From NCBI RefSeq assembly GCF_963082495.1, contig NZ_CAUJAN010000006.1:36241-100240 (forward strand): a stretch of 64,000 nucleotides of DNA. The letters are read 5' to 3'. Made by a program: the position numbers and the translations under genes. Each line of letters begins with the position of its first letter. Within the stretch, counting starts at the first letter, position 1. Below the pieces are notes generated by a model, which saw only the letters and a list, made by a program, of their open reading frames with translations, was not told where the DNA came from and did no database searches. Positions 8,960 to 17,931 of the stretch are shown piece after piece. Origin of the DNA: Methanobrevibacter sp. V74 (GTDB taxonomy: Archaea > Methanobacteriota > Methanobacteria > Methanobacteriales > Methanobacteriaceae).

Positions 8960-9323
8960 TTAAATTCATATGATTCTTCAACATCCATGATATTTCTGAT
9001 TTCAGCTGTGGCATTGTCAAGGTAGAATGTACCCATTTCCCAATTATTGGATTCATATAATTCTTTAATATCTGGCATGAGTTCAAATGCTTTTTTGTTA
9101 ATTTCTTCATTTTTATCAAGTATTGCCTCGCCATGGTATCTAAGGAAGTGTTTCCCGTCCCATGCAGCTATTTCAACATGAGGATTTGCTTCCATTTGTT
9201 TATATACTGCTTTGAATGTTCCAACTCCGAAGAAAATTTTATCTCCTTCTAATAAATGGAATCCAATCGGTCTTACTTTTGGTTTTTTGTTAAAATTTCA
9301 TCTACTTTTTCAATATCTGACAT
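8953..9323 (-). pseudogene. Pyridoxamine 5'-phosphate oxidase-like (flavin split-barrel) protein, frameshifted
   Basis: Two frames together make one protein of about 123 residues. The first (from the ATG at 9323) reads MSDIEKVDEILTK, and after a one-base shift it continues PKVRPIGFHLLEGDKIFFGV...KAVYKQMEANPHVEIAAWDGKHF...Y, the FMN-binding split-barrel fold. The shift falls in a run of six A (minus strand, 9283-9288), where one extra A would restore the frame. It could be true decay or a homopolymer sequencing error. The intact protein would bind flavin and reduce an unknown substrate. It lies next to the IS4-type insertion. Confidence 0.75.
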
Positions 9324-9411
9324 GTTTACACCTCTCTTTATATATTCTATAAAATTAAAAGTTCTATTTATTTTCTTTCTTTATCCTTCATTCCTAGAAA
9401 CTTAAGATTTT

Positions 9412-9636
9412 TTATTTTTTTTATCATTGTTTATTCATTGAAAATTGCTAATTTTGATTTATTTTGCTTTAATCAGTTATTATTTATTTTAATACTTTAT
9501 TAATTAATTTTAATTTATTTATATCTAATTTTAATAATTATTAATAGTTTATTTTAAATATTATTAATTATATATATATTTATATAAGTAATTAAAGTTT
9601 TTTAATCATGAATTTATTTGATTGGGGGTTGGATTG
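9412..9636. other. IS4-type element left untranslated part
   Basis: About 225 bp of very AT-rich DNA between the left inverted repeat and the transposase start. It has no frame with coding character and holds the presumed promoter (ATTATATATATATTTATATAAG near 9570-9590). Confidence 0.4.
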
Positions 9637-11012
9637 ATGTATTCTTATGATAGATTTGTCAAAGATTTTTTCAGTTTATTTGATGTTTTTATATCTGAAA
9701 AATATGTAACTGAAGATAATAAGTTTATTAGAGATAGAAAAATGACTCAAAAAGAGTATACAACATTTATTCTTTCTCAAAGAAGCTGTACATCTTATAT
9801 TGAAACGATTAGATTTTTCACAATAGGATTGAATAAGAAGTTTAAAACAATTTCTAGCCAAGGAATTGGAAAACAAAGAATGTTCATTGACCCAAAAGTT
9901 TTTATTGATATGAATGAATCTTTTATTGACCAATTATATGGCAAATATTCTGGATTTTCAAAATTTAAAGGATATATTGTTAGTGCTTGTGATGGAAGTA
10001 TTATTGATCTTCCCAATGTTACTTTAACACGTGAAGAATTCCCTGTTGGTGATGAAAACCTGTTAAAAGAAAAAGAATTCGTGCAAGAGTTTCATGTCTT
10101 TTAGACGTTCATTCTAAACATATTTTAACAGCAAAAATTGTTGAAACAACAATAAATGAAGTAGATTTAGCAATTGAACATTTAGAGAACTTAAAACAAA
10201 GATTAAACATTACAAAATTAATTACCATTTACGATCGAGGATATTCATCAATCGAACTCATGGCAAAAACCATTGATTTAAACTCTAAATTTTTAATAAG
10301 ACTACCAAAAAATGTATTTAGACATTTAATCAAACAAATGAAGACTAATGATGAAATTATAAAAATAAATTTAACAAATAATAGATTAAGTCATTTTGAT
10401 GATGAAAATTTAAAAGAAAAAGCAAGAAAGATGGGGCGATTAGAAATTCGCATAGCATTAGTAGATATTGGTAAGAACGAACCTGAAATACTTGCAACAA
10501 ATTTAACATCTGAAGAATTCTCAACAGAAGATTTAAAAGAATTATATGGTAAAAGATGGGCAGTTGAAACTGGATTTGACAGATTAAAAAATTTAATCGA
10601 AATCGAAGATTTCAGCGGAATTCGAAGAACAATAATCGAACAAGATTTTCACGCCCACATATTCGTTTATAACCTAGCAATGACAATTAAAAATCATGCA
10701 GAAAACAATATAACAAGAATACCCAGAAATAAAGATGAAAAAATAATTTATCAGTCGAATTTCGCAAAAATAACGGGAAACATCTATTTATTCTTATTTG
10801 ACCTAATATTTGAAACGCAAACGAAAAGAGAGCAAATAATCGATTTTATAGTAAAAGAAGCATCTAAAGAACTAATACAATATAAAGAAAATCAATACAA
10901 TAATAAAGAACGAAAAACCCCGGATGTTTATAATAAACATCCAGGAAACAAGAAAAAACACACTAATCAAATAATTTCACCAAAAATTAGTGAGTTTTCA
11001 CATCTTGTTTAA
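9637..11012 (+). pseudogene. IS4-family transposase, frameshifted
   Basis: The N-terminal frame starts MYSYDRFVKDFFSLF and carries the first catalytic Asp in VSACDGSIIDLPN. The frame is lost in a run of five A at 10070-10074 and continues in another frame as RARVSCLLDVHSKHILTAKI. The second Asp is in IYDRGYSS, and the IS4 signature Y-(2)-R-(3)-E-(6)-K is intact in LYGKRWAVETGFDRLKNL. Restored length is about 458 residues. One added A repairs it, so decay and sequencing error are both possible. The 5' half uses T-ending codons and the 3' half A/C-ending ones. Confidence 0.85.
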
Positions 11013-11143
11013 TAGTTCTGTTCACAAATCATATAAAAAACTTACGAAAATCAAATCCTAATCCCAAAATAATATAACAACGTTATCAAATAAACAGAAT
11101 TAATAAAAAATTTCACATGAAAAATCTTAAGTTTCTAGGAATG

Positions 11144-11282
11144 CTTTTAATCTTCCATGAATTTCATAGTATTCAAGCCATTCTTTAATTTCTACCTCAT
11201 CAATAATGGAATTAATAATCTTATCCTGCAAGGAATGTGCATTATGTTTTGAATAATTCAACTGAAAACATTCAGTATTAAC
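11144..11282 (-). pseudogene. Fragment of an unknown gene between two mobile elements
   Basis: The minus strand has an uninterrupted frame across the whole segment, including SLQDKIINSIIDEVEIKEWL and ending in YYEIHGRLKA at the IS4-type right end. Composition is coding-like, but the piece is only about 46 residues and is cut on one side by the IS end. It includes one copy of the 37-bp direct repeat. No family recognised; it is probably the stump of a gene broken by the insertions. Confidence 0.3.
11246..11282. repeat. 37-bp direct repeat, copy 1
   Basis: Exactly identical over 37 bp to 14715-14751. It begins GTTTTGAATAATTCAA and ends CAGTATTAAC, and holds the short hairpin ACTGAA-AACA-TTCAGT. 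The truncated transposase reading frame starts immediately after it. Confidence 0.85.
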
Positions 11283-12350
11283 TTAATTGGAGAACATTAT
11301 GTTTAGAAGAAGGATTTCCAATTAGAGTAAAAATTAAACGATATTTTTGCCACGATTGCGGAAAAAAATCTCAAGCAGAGTTTACAGGATTCTATGATAA
11401 ATTCTGTAATTTATCCAATGATTTCAAAAATAAAATAATTAATGCCCGTGAAAACAGTTGGATATCTCTAAGAAATATTAAAAGACTCATTAAAGACTGG
11501 TTTGGAATTAAAGTGTCTCATGAAACCATAAGAAAAGCTTTATTGGTCGAAGGTGAATTTTATTATTTCAACGATGAGTTGAAATTGTCTGGATATTACG
11601 GATATGACGAACAGTGGGAGAGAGTTAACGGAAACTGGGTTTACTACCTTGTACTCTTTGATTTAGTCAATAACGTACCTGTGGCATCGATGCTAACTGA
11701 AATATTAAATGAGAATGTAATTGAAAATTTTATTTATATGAGTATTCCTTTTAAAGACCGTGTTGCAATTGTTACGGATTTAAAAACGGAATATGATAAA
11801 ATAATGAGCAAATTAGGATTTATTCACCAACATTGTACTTTTCACTTGGAAAAAAACATTAAAAGTAACATGGAAAAGAAAATAAACAAAAATATGACTA
11901 ATTATCGCTTTGAATTAAAAAATACTCATCCTAAATACTCTGATGACAATCTTGATGAAATTATAAAAAAGAAAAAAGAAGAAGTAAAAAAAGAAATATG
12001 GAAATATATTGCTGAATTTATGAAATTATTTAAACAACCAACCTTTGATGAAGCAATTGAGTATATAAAATTTTTAAAAGATGAAATAAAATATTATCCA
12101 GAACATTTGGCCAAGTATCTAAAAAAGAATTTTTTCCCAGAATACAGAAAATTCCTAAGATTCCTTGAAGATGATTATAAAAGACATTTAGAACCAACAA
12201 ATAATAAATTAGAAAATTTCAATGGCAATACAATGCCAAAATACGAAAAAAGAAGTTATAGGACTATGCAAGGATTATGGAGTGCATTAATGCATAAAAA
12301 CGATGGTTGGACAAAAAGAAGAAATGAAGACCTAACAAATTGACAGTCCC
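11283..12350 (+). mobile_element. 5'-truncated insertion sequence related to the 49.7-51.3 kb element
   Basis: Only the right end is present: ACAAATTGACAGTCCC at 12335-12350 matches the right terminal repeat of the element ending at 51348. The left end and about 86 N-terminal codons are missing, and the break point coincides with the 37-bp direct repeat. Confidence 0.75.
11285..12343 (+). pseudogene. DDE transposase, N-terminally truncated
   Basis: Open from 11285 without a start codon; the first residues NWRTLCLEEGFPIRVK align with residue 87 of the homologous transposase at 50022. A zinc knuckle half (CHDCGKK) is kept. Candidate catalytic residues are Asp in YYGYDEQW, Asp in IVTDLKTEYDKIM and Glu in TNNKLENFNG. 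The frame is otherwise intact to the stop. Resembles ISL3/MULE-like transposases, but the family is not certain. An internal ATG at 11513 could give a 276-residue product lacking the DNA-binding part. Confidence 0.75.
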
Positions 12351-12476
12351 AGGTTGATTCAGAACAGTTAATTATTTATAGATGATTGTATAGAATCATT
12401 ATTAATTATTTAAATATTATATTGATTCAATTTCATTTAATTATGAAAATATTAAGATCCGGAGGATTGATATAAA

Positions 12477-14663
12477 ATGATTAAGAATTTAAATAAAGTT
12501 ATAATAGTGTTTTTATTTTTAATATTTTTATCTATTTCAGTTGTTTCAGCACAAGACAATGCAACATCTGAAATAGATTTAAGTGAAAATACTACAATTT
12601 TAGAAGTTGAAGCTGATGATAAATTAAATGTTGAAATGAACAAAAGCGATTTAAAAGGATCTACTTCAACATTTACTGATTTGCAAAACATAATCAATGG
12701 TGCAAGTTCTGGTAGTACAATAACTCTAAATAAAGACTATACATATGTATTTGGAGATAATGCGATAATAATTAATAAACCTTTAACTATTGATGGTAAA
12801 AACCATGTACTTAACGGAAGATTAGCTACACGAATATTCTGGATAGGTGACAATCAAGTCACATTAAAAAATATAAGATTCATAAATGCTAATAATACTC
12901 AAACAGATTGGGGTGGTGCCATTGACTGGTTTGGAGATAATGTTAATTTAGAAAATTGTTACTTTGAAAATAACCACGCACGTAAACTTGGTGGTGCTAT
13001 TTACTTACATGGAACACAAGGCAATATAAAAAACTGCACTTTTAACAATAACCATGCAGATGTTGGTGGTGCTGTTTATTGGAATGGTAATAATGGTAAA
13101 TTAAGTGCTTGTTCTTTTAATAATAATCATGCAGATGGGTATGGTGGTGCTGTTTATTGGCATGGTGATAATGGTTTTTTAAGTGCTTGTTCTTTTGTTA
13201 ATAACCATGCTAAATGGTATGGTGGTGCTGTTTATTGGAATGGTAATAATGGTAAATTAAGTGCTTGTTCTTTTAATAATAACCATGCAAAGTATGAAGG
13301 TGCTGTTAAATGGACTGGTAATCATGGTAAATTAAAGAATTGTTCTTTTGTTAATAACCATGCAGATGATGATGGTGGTGCTGTTTGTTGGACTGGTGCT
13401 AATGGTTTTTTAAGTGCTTGTTCTTTTGTTAATAATCATGCAGATGCTGGTGGTGGTGCTGTTTGGTGGACTGGTGATAATGGTTTTTTAAGTGCTTGTT
13501 CTTTTGTTAATAACCATGCTAAATGGGGTGGTGCTGTTTTTTGGGATGGTGATAATGGTAAATTAAGTAGTTGTTCTTTTGTTAATAACCATGCTAAAAA
13601 ATTTAAAGGTAATGTTATTTATTGGTTTAAGTCAGGTGATATATTTGCTTGTACTTTTAGTGTATTTCGTCCTAAAAATACAAACACTGTTACTGTTAAT
13701 AACTTAATTTACTACGAAAAAAATAATTACAATGTTAATTACTATGAAAATGGTAATAAAATCCTTAATAGTGGGATAAATAAGAATATTACTTTTTTTA
13801 ATTTAAACAGTGGAAAACACACTATTAAAATGATTTATAAAAAAGACGGTAATGATTTGACTAATGATTTAATTATTACTGGTGATTCTTATTTAAATTC
13901 TAATAATGTGTATATGTTTTATAATGATGGGACAAAATATAAGGTAAAATTAACAGACTACCAAGGAAAACCTTTAATTTATAAAAATCTTCAAATCACA
14001 ATCAAAAATAAAAAATACAACCTAAAAACAGACAAATATGGCTATGCTACTATACTTCTCAAACAAAAACCTGGACAATACTCAATAATAGCTAAATTCA
14101 ATGGAGATAAAGATTATGGTCCAAGCACCTTCACAACCAAGATAAAAATCTTAAAATCCCCAATAACAAAAAATAAAAACTTAAAAATTTATTTCATGGG
14201 TGGAACATTTAAAGTACAAATAATACATGCAAATGGTAAAAATGTAGGCGCTGGAAAAACAGTAAAATTCACAATATCAGGAAAAACATACACCAAAAAA
14301 ACAGACAAAAATGGATACGCAAGCCTAAAAATCACACAAAAACCAAAAACACACACCATAACCACAAAATACACCAAATTCATCACAAAAAATAAAATCA
14401 CAATCCAACCACTACTAACAGCAAAAAACATCATAAAGAAAAAAACAAAAACAACAAAATTCCAGGCCAAACTAGTAAACACAAAAGGAAAACCACAAGC
14501 AAAAAAGAAAATAACATTTAAATTCAAAGGAAAAAAATACAAAAAACTAACAAACAAAAAAGGAATAGCCACACTAAAAATCAAAAACCTAAAAAAAGGC
14601 AAATACAACATCTACACACAATACACCAAATCAAAAATAAAAAACACAATAACAATCAAATAA
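12477..14663 (+). CDS. Adhesin-like surface protein with GGAI/FxxN beta-helix repeats and Ig-like domains
   Basis: A 728-residue secreted protein. Residues 1-25 are a signal peptide (VIIVFLFLIFLSISVVSAQ). Residues about 145-395 hold ten imperfect 25-26 residue repeats of the form GGAVYWNGNNGKLSACSFNN, which form a right-handed beta-helix. The GGA(I/V) and FxNN motifs are those of polymorphic membrane protein repeats. The rest contains three Ig-like units (for example TDYQGKPLIYKNLQITIKNK), ending in a lysine-rich domain shared with the 63.8 kb protein. No C-terminal membrane anchor, so attachment to the pseudomurein wall is presumed non-covalent. Ribosome-binding site GGAGG at 12461. Codon use changes sharply to A/C-rich after about 13950. 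Confidence 0.88.
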   Translation: MIKNLNKVIIVFLFLIFLSISVVSAQDNATSEIDLSENTTILEVEADDKLNVEMNKSDLKGSTSTFTDLQNIINGASSGSTITLNKDYTYVFGDNAIIINKPLTIDGKNHVLNGRLATRIFWIGDNQVTLKNIRFINANNTQTDWGGAIDWFGDNVNLENCYFENNHARKLGGAIYLHGTQGNIKNCTFNNNHADVGGAVYWNGNNGKLSACSFNNNHADGYGGAVYWHGDNGFLSACSFVNNHAKWYGGAVYWNGNNGKLSACSFNNNHAKYEGAVKWTGNHGKLKNCSFVNNHADDDGGAVCWTGANGFLSACSFVNNHADAGGGAVWWTGDNGFLSACSFVNNHAKWGGAVFWDGDNGKLSSCSFVNNHAKKFKGNVIYWFKSGDIFACTFSVFRPKNTNTVTVNNLIYYEKNNYNVNYYENGNKILNSGINKNITFFNLNSGKHTIKMIYKKDGNDLTNDLIITGDSYLNSNNVYMFYNDGTKYKVKLTDYQGKPLIYKNLQITIKNKKYNLKTDKYGYATILLKQKPGQYSIIAKFNGDKDYGPSTFTTKIKILKSPITKNKNLKIYFMGGTFKVQIIHANGKNVGAGKTVKFTISGKTYTKKTDKNGYASLKITQKPKTHTITTKYTKFITKNKITIQPLLTAKNIIKKKTKTTKFQAKLVNTKGKPQAKKKITFKFKGKKYKKLTNKKGIATLKIKNLKKGKYNIYTQYTKSKIKNTITIK
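12912..13665 (+). repeat. Tandem 75-78 bp coding repeats (ten units)
   Basis: Internal tandem repetition of the adhesin-like gene. Units share near-identical stretches such as GGTGGTGCTGTTTATTGG and AGTGCTTGTTCTTTT. The middle units are the most similar, which suggests recent expansion by unequal exchange. Confidence 0.85.
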
Positions 14664-14672
14664 AAAAAAAAG

Positions 14673-14712
14673 AATAAGGAACCACCAATACTTCCTTATT
14701 TTAACCTTTTTT
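14673..14712 (+). terminator. Hairpin terminator after adhesin-like gene
   Basis: A perfect 9-bp stem AATAAGGAA/TTCCTTATT (14673-14681 and 14692-14700) followed by a T-rich tract ending in seven T. Confidence 0.65.
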
Positions 14713-14714
14713 TA

Positions 14715-14751
14715 GTTTTGAATAATTCAACTGAAAACATTCAGTATTAAC
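14715..14751. repeat. 37-bp direct repeat, copy 2
   Basis: Identical to 11246-11282. It abuts the first recognisable codons (QKEIVTYGG) of the degraded helicase gene. Read in that frame it gives LNNSTENIQY then a stop, so it may be the original 5' end of that gene. Confidence 0.85.
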
Positions 14752-16507
14752 AGAAAGAGATTGTTACTTATGGGGGAAATAAGTTTTTAAGCATAGAAGC
14801 GGGGTCGGGTGTAGGCAAAACCCGTGTTTTAATTGAAAAAGTTAATTATATGGTAAATGAGTTAGGGGGTGGATCCTAAATCATTGCTAATTGTCACTTT
14901 TTCAACTAAAGCTGCAGATGAACTTCGAGAGAGATTGTCTGAAGGTGATTTGTTAAAAAGTGATGTTCAAAAGATGCATATATCAACTATTCACTCTTTT
15001 TGCGAAAAGATACTTGAAGAAAATGGTCATGTTGGTTTAAATATCATTTCAGACGATGCCGGTGAGAAAAACTTGTTGTTCATTGGAAAGCATATGGAAG
15101 AGCTTGGATTTGTTAAAGAATGTTACATGTCAAGTAGCAACATCAAATATATTGCCAATAAATATAAATGAATATTGCTCTTTCAGTGTTGACACAGATA
15201 AGTTAATTGATTATATCACAGAAAATAGGCCAGTCAGCGAGGGATATGTCCACTTTTGTCCGTGAGCGAATGGAATTAAATGATGGAGAATATCCTCATG
15301 ATGAAGTTCGAAAAAATGATGAGTTTAAAGAGTCCAAGTATAATGCACAATATCTGCAAATCGCCAAATCCTATCCGATTTATGAAAAATATCTTAAAGC
15401 GCGAAAAAGCAATTGACTTTGCACATCTACAAAAGGATGCATTAGAAATTGTCAAAAAAGATGGATTTAAAACACAGTTCACCAACATACTAATTGATGA
15501 GTTTCAAGATACAGATCCTATGCAGATGGAATTGTTTGAGTATCTGATGAAACAAGCAAAATCATTTACAGTAGTAGGTGACATTAATCAAAGCATATAT
15601 GGATTTAGAGGTTCAAACATTAATCCATTTACATATTTAGCTAAATATCATAAAGATAAATTCGAGTTTAAAAGCCTGACCACTAATTATCGCTCCACTC
15701 ATGAAATCATCGATGTGTCTGAAGATTTCATTAAACATCAAAGACCAGTTGAATCCGCACTTGGAAAGGCTCAATGTGGTCGTGATGTAAAATAATCATG
15801 TTTATTATTCTTTAAATAACTATGATGCTAAAAATTAATCGACTAAAGAATCATCACTTGATAGTGAAGCTGAAAACATTGTAAATATCATTAAATATTT
15901 GATTGAAAATGAAAAAATCAATAGATTGTCCGATATTGGCATTCTATTTCGTTCTCTTTCAAAAAGTACCTCACGATGTATCGGACCATTGCTTGAAAAA
16001 TTAGAAGCGGAAAATATTAAATTTCAGGTCAATAACAATGATTTAATCAGTCAGGATGAAATTAAGTCAATTTTAACACTCTTTCACCATCTGGTTTCAG
16101 ATGATGATCCTCATAGTCACAGGTTTAATAGATGGGAAAAAGACTGGCTGAATTTAAAGGCATATGCCAATCAGGTCTTGTTCAATTTATCTGATGAGAC
16201 AAAAGAGATACTGATTAGCTTGCAGAATAAATTTGAAGAGGATGTTGTCAGGGCTGAAAATTATTTTTGGCTAAAAGACCATAATAGAGGAGGTAAAAAA
16301 TCCTTCAAAACAGTATTTGCCCGTGATGAGGAAATGCTCATTAAAATATTTAATAGTGTTACAAGGCCGGTTTTAACAAACGATAACCTAATTGAATATG
16401 GTATTGAAAATGAAGATGATTTGGAATTCTTTAGAAAATTAAATGAATTTAAAGACTCATTGTACTCTGAGGATGTTAAATTCTATGACAGGCCAACAGT
16501 TTCTGAG

Positions 16508-16601
16508 GTTTATTTAAAACTATTAACTGATGTTACGCTTGTGCCTTTTCTTAATTGCCTTCAAAAGCTCTCGTTTATTTAAAACTATTAACTGATGTTA
16601 C
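16508..16601 (+). repeat. CRISPR-like repeat-filler-repeat insertion 1
   Basis: A 29-bp sequence (starts GTTTATTTAAAACTATTA) occurs at 16508-16536 and again at 16573-16601. Between them lie 36 bp (16537-16572; about 42% GC) unrelated to the gene. Deleting 65 bp joins VYLKLLTDVT to GYLSEDL in one frame, so the insertion itself caused the frameshift here. Confidence 0.85.
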
Positions 16602-16725
16602 CGGTTATTTGTCTGAAGATTTAATCTTAAGTGATGAAGGAGATATTATAATTAACAACCTCTCAAAAATTACAGGTTCTCTTCAAACATTTGTTGACGT
16701 TAAGTTCAACCGGGACATTAGAGGT

Positions 16726-16822
16726 GCATTTTGGTTTGTATATAGAACCATTGAAGAATGGTCTGTTTTACAAACCCCTGCCGAATCTACCGCATTTTGG
16801 TTTGTATATAGAACCATTGAAG
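16726..16822 (+). repeat. CRISPR-like repeat-filler-repeat insertion 2
   Basis: A 31-bp sequence (starts GCATTTTGGTTTGTATATAG, ends CCATTGAAG) occurs at 16726-16756 and at 16792-16822. The 35 bp between (16757-16791) is unrelated and about 46% GC. The 66-bp insertion adds 22 residues in frame between AFWFVYRTIE and a second copy that runs on into GHSAYSD. Confidence 0.85.
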
Positions 16823-17931
16823 GACATTCGGCTTATTCTGATGAAAGTGATGCCATTCAAATAATGACTGTCCATCAGTCAAAAGGATTAGAATTCCCGG
16901 TTGTTATTATTCCCTCTCTGAAAAAAGACAATTTCCCAATGAAATATATCGATCCAAATCCAGATAATGGATGGATTTTTGGCCAGCCCGTTTATTACAC
17001 TCCTGATGACTGTTTAAATTATCCCAAATTTGATAAGGAATTCGGGCCTGAACTGTCTCATAATATGGAAGAGGAAAGAGTTATTTATGTTGCAATGACT
17101 CGTGCAGAGGATACATTAATATTGTCTTCATTAGTGGAGGATATGAACCAGTCAAATCAAATCGCAATTGAACAAAGTGAATTTGAAAGACTTCCAAAAG
17201 GTCCGGACTGCATAGAAAAATGCAATTAATGAAAACTTAAATAAATGCAAATTAATTGACCCTGAAGATATGGACATCAATGTGGTGTATTGCAGGAAGG
17301 ATGAAGAGGATGATGAATACTGTGTTGATTTAAGCTTCACTGCTTTGGAAAATTATAATAATTGTCCATTTAGATATAAAACTAGCTAACGGAGTTAATT
17401 TCACCATATCTGAAAAACAGGAGATTGATGATGGGATTTTTGCCCACTATACACTTGAAGTTATCAACAAAAAAATAATTAATAATGGCAATGTCTTTAT
17501 TGGTGAGGATGAGGTTGTTAAAACAATAGAGGAATTATTTGAAAATTCAAATGATGAGTTAAAAGAAGAGGATCCTGTTGGGTATGAAAAACAACTTAAC
17601 GAAATAATCGGCAACATTTATTCATTATTATAAAAATTACGGTAAAAATATAAAAATACTTGATAGTGAATATCCCTTCTATTTAAAAGACAGAAACTAT
17701 GCCCTTAATGGAGTCATTGATTTAATCTATGAAATTGATGGTAAATTGGGCATTATTGATTATAAGAATACTCGCTTAGAGGCCAAATACAAAGATAAAT
17801 TTAAAAAGCAACTTCATTTATATGTATTGGCATTAAGGGACCAAAATCATGAATATGAAGGTAAGGAAATTAGCGAACTTAAAGTTTACACTATTATAAT
17901 TACTAACCAAACTTTTATTATAGATGACTGA

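Larger units (their letters stand above)
9389..11143 (+). mobile_element. IS4-type insertion sequence with perfect 23-bp terminal inverted repeats
   Basis: Begins with CATTCCTAGAAACTTAA plus GATTTT and ends with the exact reverse complement at 11121-11143, a 23-bp perfect inverted repeat 1755 bp apart. The single transposase gene inside is broken by one frameshift. No convincing target-site duplication is seen (only CTT on each side), so the flanks may have been rearranged. The outer 17 bp of the same repeat occurs elsewhere in the window near 19.6, 41.7, 49.04 and 49.7 kb. Confidence 0.85.
14752..17931 (+). pseudogene. UvrD-like helicase / PD-(D/E)XK nuclease (AddA/RecB type), heavily degraded
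   Basis: Reassembled across frames this is a protein of about 1000 residues. It has Walker A (EAGSGVGKTRV, near 14800), motif II DEFQDTD (near 15500), GDINQSIYGFRGS (near 15580), TVHQSKGLEFPVV (near 16870), VAMTRAEDTLIL (near 17095), and a C-terminal nuclease core GVIDLIYEIDGKLGIIDYKN (near 17710). Such proteins unwind and degrade DNA ends in repair or defence. At least nine lesions are visible: single-base shifts near 14863, 15170, 15250, 15400, 15790, 17220, 17385 and 17625, an in-frame stop or shift near 15838, and two 65-66 bp insertions. It is certainly dead. The IS630-type element lies directly after it. Confidence 0.9.

Noticed and set aside
10070-10074. Programmed frameshift in the IS4-type transposase
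   Set aside because: There is no slippery heptamer of the A-AAA-AAG type in the right frame and no downstream structure; IS4 elements do not normally use frameshifting. Decay or read error is simpler.
12912-13665. Regular repeats in the adhesin gene as a possible CRISPR array
   Set aside because: The units are contiguous, in frame, and encode a beta-helix; there are no unique spacers.
14189-14611. A 140-codon reading frame on the minus strand inside the adhesin gene
   Set aside because: It is a by-product of the A/C-rich coding strand, is nearly all Phe/Val/Leu, and lacks a ribosome-binding site.
11246-14751. The two 37-bp repeats as part of a CRISPR array
   Set aside because: They are 3.4 kb apart and no further copies occur at array spacing; the intervening DNA is a transposase and an adhesin gene. 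Only the resemblance in form is noted.
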